Positions 1-5,238 of a stretch of DNA of 5,760 bases are shown here, piece after piece; position 1 is the stretch's first letter; each line of letters starts with the position of its first letter. A program made the translations under genes and the position numbers. The notes beneath the pieces are model-generated. The model worked only from the letters and a program-made list of their open reading frames with translations, ran no database searches and had not been told where the DNA came from. The DNA comes from an uncultured Flavobacteriales bacterium (GTDB lineage: Bacteria > Bacteroidota > Bacteroidia > Flavobacteriales_D > Crocinitomicaceae). The DNA lies in NCBI GenBank assembly GCA_913031405.1, contig CAJWCX010000092.1:1-5760 (forward strand). Direction: 5' to 3'.

Positions 1-56
1 AATTCTTGAGCGAGAAAGCTAGCGATAAAGCCCGCAGCACCTGTAATGACAATCAT
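1..56 (-). CDS. NAD-dependent epimerase/dehydratase, N-terminal fragment (possibly ADP-glyceromanno-heptose 6-epimerase)
   Basis: Only the first 18 codons are present; the gene runs off the left edge. The ATG lies at 56-54 and the peptide begins MIVITGAAGFIASFLAQE. This is the first beta strand and glycine-rich turn of an extended short-chain dehydrogenase/reductase Rossmann fold, which binds NAD(P). The turn reads GAAGFIA, so the third glycine of the usual GxxGxxG is alanine. A start this close to residue 1 (MIxxTGAAGFI) is typical of ADP-L-glycero-D-manno-heptose 6-epimerase (HldD/RfaD), which makes the LPS heptose precursor. Other sugar-nucleotide epimerases share the pattern, so the exact substrate is not settled. 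The start lies 9 bases after the stop of the deoxynucleoside kinase gene on the same strand, so the two are probably co-transcribed. The fold call is firm; the specific enzyme is a guess. Confidence 0.75.
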   Translation of the reverse strand, partial: MIVITGAAGFIASFLAQE

Positions 57-65
57 TCTGCTTAT

Positions 66-680
66 TTAGAATAAACCGTTGATCTCGGCGTCAATAGAGT
101 GGATGATTTTACCCAAGTCTTCTTGACTTTCTGGAAATCTATTGTTGTCGATATCAATAATCAACAGTTTGCCTTTGTCGTAAGTTGAAATCCAGGCTTC
201 GTAGCGTTCATTCAATCTTTTGAGATAATCTAGACGAATGCTTTCCTCATAATCTCGTCCGCGTTGTTGAATTTGATTAACGAGGGTAGGTACACTAGCA
301 CGTAAGTATATGAGCAAATCTGGTGCAGATACAAACGAATCCATTAGGTTAAATAAGGAGAAATAATTTTCAAAGTCTCTTGTGGTCATGAGTCCCATAG
401 AGTGCAGGTTGGGGGCAAATATAAAGGCGTCTTCATATATTGTTCGATCTTGGATCACCGTCTGTTCTGTCTTTTTGATTTCCTGAACCTGAGTAAATCT
501 ACTATTAAGGTAGTAGATTTGCAGGTTGAAGGACCACCTTTGCATATCATGGTAAAAGTCATTGAGATAAGGGTTGTGGTCAACATCTTCGAAATGTGTT
601 TCCCATCCATAATGTTTTGATAACATATTGGTTAGTGTGGTTTTACCTGATCCAATATTTCCTGCTACAGCAATATGCAT
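66..680 (-). CDS. Deoxynucleoside kinase (dNK/dGK family)
   Basis: This 204-residue protein is a full-length deoxynucleoside kinase, which phosphorylates deoxyribonucleosides at the 5' position in the cytoplasm using ATP (salvage route). Visible landmarks run in family order: the P-loop GNIGSGKTT at residues 7-15; Glu31 before the NPYL segment, the expected catalytic base of this family; the aromatic substrate-pocket stretch around residues 46-62 (MQRWSFNLQIYYLNSRF); the DR pair at 78-79, equivalent to the DRS/ERS motif; and the arginine-rich LID around residues 140-149 (RGRDYEESIR). Length is normal for bacterial members. The ATG at 680 is preceded two codons upstream by an in-frame TGA, so this start is well supported. 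It has no Shine-Dalgarno, only an A-rich stretch. It follows the secreted-protein gene by 56 bases, with no terminator seen, and precedes the epimerase by 9 bases. Which deoxynucleoside it prefers (dA, dG or broader) cannot be read from the sequence. Confidence 0.93.
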   Translation of the reverse strand: MHIAVAGNIGSGKTTLTNMLSKHYGWETHFEDVDHNPYLNDFYHDMQRWSFNLQIYYLNSRFTQVQEIKKTEQTVIQDRTIYEDAFIFAPNLHSMGLMTTRDFENYFSLFNLMDSFVSAPDLLIYLRASVPTLVNQIQQRGRDYEESIRLDYLKRLNERYEAWISTYDKGKLLIIDIDNNRFPESQEDLGKIIHSIDAEINGLF

Positions 681-736
681 ATTTCAATTTTTTTTGAAGT
701 TACTAAGTTAAGACAATAGATGCAATTAAGATGATG

Positions 737-1546
737 TCACCCCGGATTAAATTCATAAACCGAAATTTCCTTATCGTTGCTAAAATAAAAAGAATTACCG
801 TTAATCTTAAGCTCGTCCTTACTTATATTCGGCAACTGGATTTTTTTTATTTCTTCTGATATCATGTGCTTAAACACGAGCGTATCATTTTTTAGCTCAA
901 CTATATATTCTTTGTAGAATAGAAGCTCTCCGTGTAAAGAAGTAAATTTCTTTTTTAGATTTAAAAACATATCCAATTCAAAGATTTCATTTTGCCATGT
1001 TTTGAAAAACAGGTCATTATTGTACTCGAGTATTTCACTAATTTCGAGTTCGTGACCTATAATGCCCTCAAGGTTGGAAACTTTCTGGACTACAGTATTG
1101 TTTTTGGTATTGATCAAATATAATGATGAATTAAATTGATCATAGACGTAAACGAGGTCTGGTCGAGATGAAATCGCACAAGCCTGTGCATAAAGAATAT
1201 CAAATTCTTCAAGATCCAGACATTGGGATTGCATACTTAAAGTGTTATCAATAAGACATAATTGTTGCTGATCTTTGGAAAAAAGATAAGTTTTGAGGGC
1301 ATTCACAGGAAGTATTTGATCGATGTTGCCTATTGATTTTATACTCTGAGAAAAGCTCGGTAATTGACCTTGTGAGGCTTTTGTTAGTGTATTTTTTCCA
1401 TATAAATATACATTGCCCGTATTGTCAGGAATCCAGAGCTGGTTTTGTTCAGGAATCGTAAAGCTAAACTTAAAATCAAATTCCTGAGCACACACGTAGA
1501 TCTCAGCAAAAAACAAAAAAATAAAGCATAAATTTCTCAAGACCAC
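737..1546 (-). CDS. Secreted protein of unknown function, propeller-like repeats
   Basis: I do not recognise this 269-residue protein as a named family. The N-terminus is a classical type I signal peptide: Arg4, a hydrophobic core at about residues 6-18 (LCFIFLFFAEIYV), and a likely cut after Ala20 (VCA|QE). The cysteine at 19 is not in a lipobox, so a lipoprotein is unlikely. The mature part is rich in short beta-hairpin-like units of the form hydrophobic-strand, turn, hydrophobic-strand. Examples are near residues 37-49 (LWIPDNTGNVYLY), 87-99 (YLFSKDQQQLCLI) and 131-146, with further ones in the C-terminal half. This suggests a small beta-propeller in the periplasm or at the cell surface. 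The start is GTG at 1546-1544, whose G is shared with the TAG stop of the GH3 gene (TAGTG). A TTG two codons in would give the signal peptide MRNLCF and is a possible alternative. The overlap suggests translational coupling with GH3. Confidence 0.8.
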   Translation of the reverse strand: MVLRNLCFIFLFFAEIYVCAQEFDFKFSFTIPEQNQLWIPDNTGNVYLYGKNTLTKASQGQLPSFSQSIKSIGNIDQILPVNALKTYLFSKDQQQLCLIDNTLSMQSQCLDLEEFDILYAQACAISSRPDLVYVYDQFNSSLYLINTKNNTVVQKVSNLEGIIGHELEISEILEYNNDLFFKTWQNEIFELDMFLNLKKKFTSLHGELLFYKEYIVELKNDTLVFKHMISEEIKKIQLPNISKDELKINGNSFYFSNDKEISVYEFNPG

Positions 1547-3081
1547 TAAATGTAAGAATTTCTATGTGTTTTTTGATTCAAAACAACGATTTCTTCTAGA
1601 AAATCACGTTCCTGTTTGAGTCTTGGAATTTTGTGTTGACCGCCTAATTTATTGTTTAATTTAAGCCATTTTTCAAAAATATCAGGTTGTAATGATTTGA
1701 CTTTGGGGGCATTTATGTTAATGGAGTGCTTTCTCTTCGCTTCATAGTCACCATTAAGTTTCTTTAACTCAAGGTCTAGGTCTTTGGAAAATTTCTTGAG
1801 TGTTTTGGGTGGTTGATCAAATGCAATCGCCCACTCATGTCCCCCATTTCCGGATTCTGTATCGAAATAGGGGGCGACCGTATAGTCTCTTATTTTTGCT
1901 CTATGTATTTCTGCAGTCTTACCAATTGCTTTTTCCGCATGGATCATTAAAAGCTTTTCTCCGAAAGCGTTAATAAATTGTGTTGTTCTGCCTGTTACCT
2001 GAAAACGATACGGTTCTTTTTGTACAAAATTGATCGTATCTCCTATAATGTACCTCCAAAGTCCTGCCGAGGTTGATATGACCATGGCATACTCTGTATT
2101 TAATTCTACTTCATCTAATGAAAGCACCAATTTACTCTTCAGACCATCAAATTTGGACATTGGGATGAATTCAAAATAGATTTGGGAATCGCACAAAAGC
2201 AATAGGTCTTTTGAATTTACTTGGTCTTGTAAGCCAAAGTATCCCTCAGATGAATTGTAGGCTTCTACATAATTCATTTTTGGATTTGGGAAGATCTGTT
2301 CAAACGATTTTTGATAAGGATGAAAATTCATGCCACCATGAATGTAAAGCTCAAGATTTGGCCAAACTTGATGTATGTTTTCTTTTCCTGAAATCTCAAG
2401 GATTCTTTTCATTAGAATGAGTGTCCAACTCGGCATACCAGCAACGATACATATGTTTTCATTTAGGGTGGCATAAGCCATTTTGTCTAATTTTTCTTCC
2501 CAATTGTTCATTAAGGCGATCTCTCTTTTTGGAGTTCTCCTAATTTCTGTCCACCAAGGTAGATTTTCTACAATAAAGGCAGATAGGTCACCAACGCTCG
2601 TGTCATTTGACATACTTTGGATATGTGTACTTCCTCCTACAATAAGGTGTTTGGCATTATATAGTTTTCTATTTTGAAAATTTTGATAGTACAATGCTAG
2701 CAAGTCCTTTCCCCCTGCGTAATGGTTTTCATAAAGTGAGTCCACGGTAATAGGAAGCAATTTCGCGCTTTGGGCTGTTGTTCCTGATGATTTTGCAAAC
2801 CAACTTGTTTTACCCGGCCATAAAACATTCTCATCACCATCTATCTCTCTGTCAATATAGGGTTTAAGAGAATCATAATCCGAGAGAGGAATCATGGTTT
2901 GAAAATTTTCTTTGGATTGAATATTGACAAAATCATATTCTTTTCCAAAAGAAGTATTTTTCGCATTAGATAAAAGGAAATCAAGCACCTCTTTTTGGCA
3001 CTCTATAGGGTTTTTAGAAAACCTTTGGATACGAGGTAGTCTTTTTTTTATAATGTGCGAGAAAACCGCATTAAAAGGCAT
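1546..3081 (-). CDS. GH3-superfamily acyl-adenylate-forming enzyme
   Basis: This 511-residue protein belongs to the GH3 auxin-responsive promoter superfamily. Plant members activate a carboxylic acid with ATP and join it to an amino acid; the substrate of bacterial members is generally unknown. Motifs are in the expected order: the phosphate-binding loop SSGTTAQSAK at residues 98-107; YNSSEG at 275-280, the adenine/ATP-binding motif; RYIIGD at 343-348, whose Asp348 should contact the ribose; the hinge region TGRTTQFINAFGEKL at 363-377; and the C-terminal GGQHKIPRL at 480-488. All key motifs look intact, so it should be active. An in-frame TAA five codons upstream of the ATG supports the start. 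It lies 23 bases after a 32-codon membrane ORF, and its TAG stop overlaps the GTG of the secreted-protein gene by one base, so all three appear to be one operon. The protein is cytoplasmic, with no signal peptide. Family assignment is firm; the substrate is unknown. Confidence 0.93.
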   Translation of the reverse strand: MPFNAVFSHIIKKRLPRIQRFSKNPIECQKEVLDFLLSNAKNTSFGKEYDFVNIQSKENFQTMIPLSDYDSLKPYIDREIDGDENVLWPGKTSWFAKSSGTTAQSAKLLPITVDSLYENHYAGGKDLLALYYQNFQNRKLYNAKHLIVGGSTHIQSMSNDTSVGDLSAFIVENLPWWTEIRRTPKREIALMNNWEEKLDKMAYATLNENICIVAGMPSWTLILMKRILEISGKENIHQVWPNLELYIHGGMNFHPYQKSFEQIFPNPKMNYVEAYNSSEGYFGLQDQVNSKDLLLLCDSQIYFEFIPMSKFDGLKSKLVLSLDEVELNTEYAMVISTSAGLWRYIIGDTINFVQKEPYRFQVTGRTTQFINAFGEKLLMIHAEKAIGKTAEIHRAKIRDYTVAPYFDTESGNGGHEWAIAFDQPPKTLKKFSKDLDLELKKLNGDYEAKRKHSININAPKVKSLQPDIFEKWLKLNNKLGGQHKIPRLKQERDFLEEIVVLNQKTHRNSYI

Positions 3082-3104
3082 TCTAAAAATGAATTACTAA
3101 AGGA

Positions 3105-3203
3105 TTAACCCCAAATCAGTATGCTAATCACAATACCAAGAGCAATTATGGTGAAAATGGTTCCTAAAGCAGCGGTAGATTCTTCGAAGAAATTATCAGA
3201 CAT
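3105..3203 (-). CDS. Small single-pass membrane protein, 32 residues
   Basis: This short ORF encodes a 32-residue protein beginning MSDNFFEESTAALG and ending ILIWG. Residues 1-8 are polar and acidic (one Asp, two Glu). Residues about 13-31 form one continuous hydrophobic helix (LGTIFTIIALGIVISILIW), long enough to cross the membrane once. There is no lysine or arginine anywhere, so the net charge is about -3, and the acidic tail would tend to face the periplasm. An in-frame TAA two codons before the ATG fixes the start. A perfect TAnnTTTG promoter element lies 17 bases upstream of the ATG, and the GH3 gene starts 23 bases after the stop, so it looks like the first gene of that operon. It does not look like TatA, which has its helix first followed by an amphipathic helix, nor like CydX. 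The function is unknown; coding status is inferred from position, start context and composition. Confidence 0.68.
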   Translation of the reverse strand: MSDNFFEESTAALGTIFTIIALGIVISILIWG

Positions 3204-3364
3204 AACTTAATTTTATAGTACAAAAATAACGAAAAGGACTGTTAAATGAGCATTCATTTTTAATTAATATCCCAACTCTGTCGATAAGGAGGCCTTTTGA
3301 GGTCATCAATAAGTTTTTAGAGGGGTATGATCTCAATGGCGAAAAAGATGAAAATATATACAGG
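3204..3364. other. Intergenic gap between the two minus-strand units
   Basis: These 161 bases separate the pterin-synthase gene from the membrane miniprotein. The end nearest the miniprotein holds a TAnnTTTG promoter element. I see no convincing rho-independent terminator hairpin with a T tract after the pterin-synthase stop, and no RNA gene. An open plus-strand frame crosses the gap but has no usable start codon. Confidence 0.6.
3221..3228 (-). promoter_or_regulatory. Bacteroidota-type -7 promoter element for the miniprotein/GH3 unit
   Basis: On the minus strand the eight bases read TATTTTTG, a perfect match to the Bacteroidota -7 consensus TAnnTTTG. Seventeen bases separate it from the ATG at 3203, so the transcript would have a leader of roughly 10-12 bases. 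No clear TTG -33 element lies 17-23 bases upstream, which lowers confidence. Confidence 0.5.
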
Positions 3365-3796
3365 CTAAAATGGTTCTTTACCTCCAAAATATTCAACATA
3401 ATTATTTTCCGTTTCTACGAGCTTTATTTTGGCCAATTCTCCTCCGAGATTCGTAATTTCATTTTCAATTTGATTCCATATACCAATGGTTAGGTTTTCT
3501 GTTGAAGACATTTGACCTTGCATAAAATCAACGTCTAGGTTGATGTTTTTGTGGTCAATTTTCTCTATTACTCCATTTCTTATAATATCTCCAAGTTTTT
3601 TCAGGTTGATGACAAAACCCGTTTCTTTTGAGGGAATACCTTTTACGGTTACGAACAACTCAAAATTATGTCCGTGCCAATTTTGATTACAACATTTTCC
3701 AAAAACTCGTTCATTTTCCTCATTCGTCCAATCGTCTCTCCTGAGGCGATGAGCGGCATTAAATGTTTCTCTTCGAGTAATGTATATGTGTTTCAA
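3365..3796 (-). CDS. 6-pyruvoyltetrahydropterin synthase / 6-carboxytetrahydropterin synthase (QueD) family
   Basis: This 143-residue T-fold enzyme acts on dihydroneopterin triphosphate. PTPS members give 6-pyruvoyltetrahydropterin, and QueD members give 6-carboxytetrahydropterin for queuosine and other deazapurines. Zinc ligands are His16 (in FNAAHRL), His41 and His43 (HGH). The catalytic triad would be Cys35, Asp81 and His82 (IDHKN). STEN sits at 98-101, and Glu128 (in ETENN) should anchor the pterin ring. The cysteine-to-HGH spacing is CX5HGH, as in animal PTPS, whereas E. coli QueD has CX3HGH. A second cysteine, Cys36, sits where PTPS usually has Asn. The start is TTG at 3796-3794, overlapping the TGA stop of mtaB by two bases; there is no nearby in-frame ATG, and the next residues (KHIYITRRETFNAAH) fit the family N-terminus. 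Translation is therefore probably coupled to mtaB. Family certain; PTPS versus QueD activity is open. Confidence 0.9.
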   Translation of the reverse strand: MKHIYITRRETFNAAHRLRRDDWTNEENERVFGKCCNQNWHGHNFELFVTVKGIPSKETGFVINLKKLGDIIRNGVIEKIDHKNINLDVDFMQGQMSSTENLTIGIWNQIENEITNLGGELAKIKLVETENNYVEYFGGKEPF

Positions 3797-5124
3797 ATTT
3801 CTAATTGTTCTGAAATAGATTCTATTTCTGATTTATAAATCCCATCTCGGTCTATTTGACTTAGATTCACCCTTTTGATGGTATTGCTTAAAGAAGGATT
3901 GAAAGGTGTTTTTATTTTTACGTAATTCTCAGTAAATCCGTACATGACTCCATTATTTTCATCATTTTCAAAGAGTACATTTCTTTCAGAGTTTTTATTG
4001 TATTCGTAAAAGGCTCTTTTTTTCCGTTCAGATAGTAAATGAAGTATTTGACTTCGCTCTTTCCTTTTGGAATGAGGGACAGCATCTTTCATCTTTTTTG
4101 CATTTGTATTTGCACGCTCGGAATAGGTAAATACATGTAAATAAGAAACGTCAAGTTGTTTCAAGAAATCAACAGTATCCATAAAGTGATCATCAGTTTC
4201 ACCCGGAAACCCGACGATCACATCAACCCCAATGCAGGTGTCAGGTCTTAAGGATTTTATATAGTCGACTCTTTCAGCGTACAATTCCTTATTATACTTC
4301 CTCCTCATAGCCTTGAGGATTTCATTATTTCCAGATTGTAAAGGAATGTGAAAATGTGGCGCGAACTTTTTGGCTTCGTTCAAACAAAAATGTATAATAT
4401 CATTCGATAGTAAATTGGGTTCTATGGATGAAATACGATATCTGTCAATACCATTTATTTTATCCAACTCTTTAATTAGATCAAAAAAATCTTCTCCCTT
4501 ACCTTGTCCAAAATCCCCGATATTAACTCCAGTTAGTACAACTTCTTTGACCGAGGTCTTTGCAATTTTCTTTGCTTCATTCACGGTTTCTTGAACTGAC
4601 GCATTCCGGCTTTTTCCTCTTGCCAGAGGAATAGTACAAAATGAACAATGATAGTCACAACCGTCTTGGATTTTCAAAAAAGAACGTGTCCTGTCACCGA
4701 CAGAATAAGATGGAATAAATTCATTGGCTTTTTTGATGTGATCGAAAGATATATAGGTGGGATCGTCAAGTTTGGGTTCAGCTTTTTCAATATGCTCAAT
4801 GATATTGAATTTTTCATTCGCGCCGAGTACCATATCAACGCCCTCCATTTGACCAATCTCTTTTGGTTTGAGTTGTGCAAAGCAGCCCACAATTACAACA
4901 TAGCAATTGGGATTACTTCTTTTTACCCTTCGCACAAGCTGTTTACATCGCTTGTCTGCATTTTCAGTAACAGAACAAGTATTTACCACAAATATATCCG
5001 GATGAGCATCTAATCCCACCTTAGCCATTCCTGCGTCTTCGAATAACCTAGATATGGTTGATGTTTCAGAAAAATTGAGCTTGCATCCAAATGTATGAAA
5101 TGCTACTTTTTTATATTGAATCAT
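3793..5124 (-). CDS. mtaB: tRNA (t6A37) C2-methylthiotransferase MtaB
   Basis: This 443-residue radical-SAM enzyme converts N6-threonylcarbamoyladenosine at position 37 of ANN-decoding tRNAs to its 2-methylthio form (ms2t6A). The N-terminal MTTase domain supplies the auxiliary 4Fe-4S cluster through Cys14 (in FGCKLN), Cys50 (VNTCSVTE) and Cys81 (VGCFAQ). The radical-SAM cluster cysteines are Cys156, Cys160 and Cys163 (CDYHCSFC), followed by TIPLARGKSRN. A TRAM-like RNA-binding segment forms about the last 65 residues. FGCKLN and the overall length point to MtaB rather than MiaB or RimO. The frame stays open upstream to 5304, but I place the start at the ATG at 5124 (MIQYKKVAFHTFGCKLN). This matches the family N-terminus, it lies just downstream of a strong promoter, and the longer version would overlap the divergent gene. 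The stop overlaps the TTG start of the pterin-synthase gene. Confidence 0.94.
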   Translation of the reverse strand: MIQYKKVAFHTFGCKLNFSETSTISRLFEDAGMAKVGLDAHPDIFVVNTCSVTENADKRCKQLVRRVKRSNPNCYVVIVGCFAQLKPKEIGQMEGVDMVLGANEKFNIIEHIEKAEPKLDDPTYISFDHIKKANEFIPSYSVGDRTRSFLKIQDGCDYHCSFCTIPLARGKSRNASVQETVNEAKKIAKTSVKEVVLTGVNIGDFGQGKGEDFFDLIKELDKINGIDRYRISSIEPNLLSNDIIHFCLNEAKKFAPHFHIPLQSGNNEILKAMRRKYNKELYAERVDYIKSLRPDTCIGVDVIVGFPGETDDHFMDTVDFLKQLDVSYLHVFTYSERANTNAKKMKDAVPHSKRKERSQILHLLSERKKRAFYEYNKNSERNVLFENDENNGVMYGFTENYVKIKTPFNPSLSNTIKRVNLSQIDRDGIYKSEIESISEQLEI

Positions 5125-5136
5125 AATTGGTAAATG

Positions 5137-5167
5137 CAAATTTAAAAGTTCGTAGAACTTATTCAAA
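5137..5167 (-). promoter_or_regulatory. mtaB promoter (TTTG-N19-TAAATTTG)
   Basis: On the minus strand the -33 element TTTG (5167-5164) is followed after 19 bases by TAAATTTG (5144-5137), a perfect TAnnTTTG -7 element. Spacing and sequence match the Bacteroidota vegetative promoter. Only 12 bases lie between the -7 element and the mtaB ATG, so the leader would be about 5-7 bases. Confidence 0.7.
5146..5160. repeat. 15-bp inverted repeat inside the mtaB promoter
   Basis: AAGTTC-GTA-GAACTT is a perfect inverted repeat with 6-base arms and a 3-base centre. It lies wholly in the spacer between the -33 and -7 elements of the mtaB promoter, a position where a bound dimeric repressor would block RNA polymerase. 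No regulator is identified in the window, and a chance repeat is possible. Confidence 0.4.
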
Positions 5168-5175
5168 AAAAGTTT

Positions 5176-5189
5176 GACAAGATATTGTC
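5176..5189. repeat. Short inverted repeat GACAA-GATA-TTGTC
   Basis: This repeat has perfect 5-base arms with a 4-base centre and sits roughly midway between the two divergent promoters, just upstream of the possible -33 element of the oxidase promoter. It could be an operator, but arms this short in AT-rich DNA may occur by chance. Confidence 0.25.
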
Positions 5190-5195
5190 TATATA

Positions 5196-5227
5196 TTGAG
5201 CTGAAATACAGATATTGCTTAATTTTG
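5196..5227 (+). promoter_or_regulatory. L-2-hydroxyglutarate oxidase promoter (TTG-N21-TAATTTTG)
   Basis: TAATTTTG at 5220-5227 is a perfect TAnnTTTG -7 element. A TTG at 5196-5198 lies 21 bases upstream, within the usual -33 spacing. The ATG follows 11 bases after the -7 element, so the leader is probably only about 5-6 bases. Confidence 0.65.
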
Positions 5228-5238
5228 CAGAAAAAAAG

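Larger units (their letters stand above)
5125..5238. promoter_or_regulatory. Divergent promoter region between mtaB and the L-2-hydroxyglutarate oxidase gene
   Basis: This 114-base gap separates two genes that point away from each other. It contains one Bacteroidota-type promoter facing each way and two short inverted repeats between them. It is more AT-rich than the flanking genes. No RNA gene or terminator is visible. Confidence 0.75.

Noticed and set aside
402..620. A 72-codon plus-strand frame inside the kinase gene
   Set aside because: It is antisense to conserved kinase residues and is explained by the codon pattern of the real gene.
681..736. A promoter or terminator between the secreted-protein gene and the kinase
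   Set aside because: On the minus strand only imperfect TAnnTTTG matches appear (for example TAACTTCA) and there is no hairpin, so read-through from the upstream operon is the simpler view.
3105..3203. The miniprotein as a TatA or CydX homologue
   Set aside because: TatA starts with its helix and continues into an amphipathic helix, which is absent here; CydX has a different N-terminus and sits by cytochrome bd genes, which are not in this window.
3196..3399. A 67-codon minus-strand frame spanning the gap and the end of the pterin-synthase gene
   Set aside because: It overlaps the pterin-synthase C-terminus in another frame, covers the promoter and the miniprotein start, and has no recognisable features.
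4648..5013. A 121-codon plus-strand frame inside mtaB
   Set aside because: It is antisense to the conserved MTTase and radical-SAM regions of mtaB and has no promoter or recognisable domain.
5174..5197. A sigma70-like promoter using TTGACA at 5174-5179
   Set aside because: The nearest TATATT lies only 12 bases downstream, too close for a working pair, and perfect Bacteroidota-type elements explain both genes.
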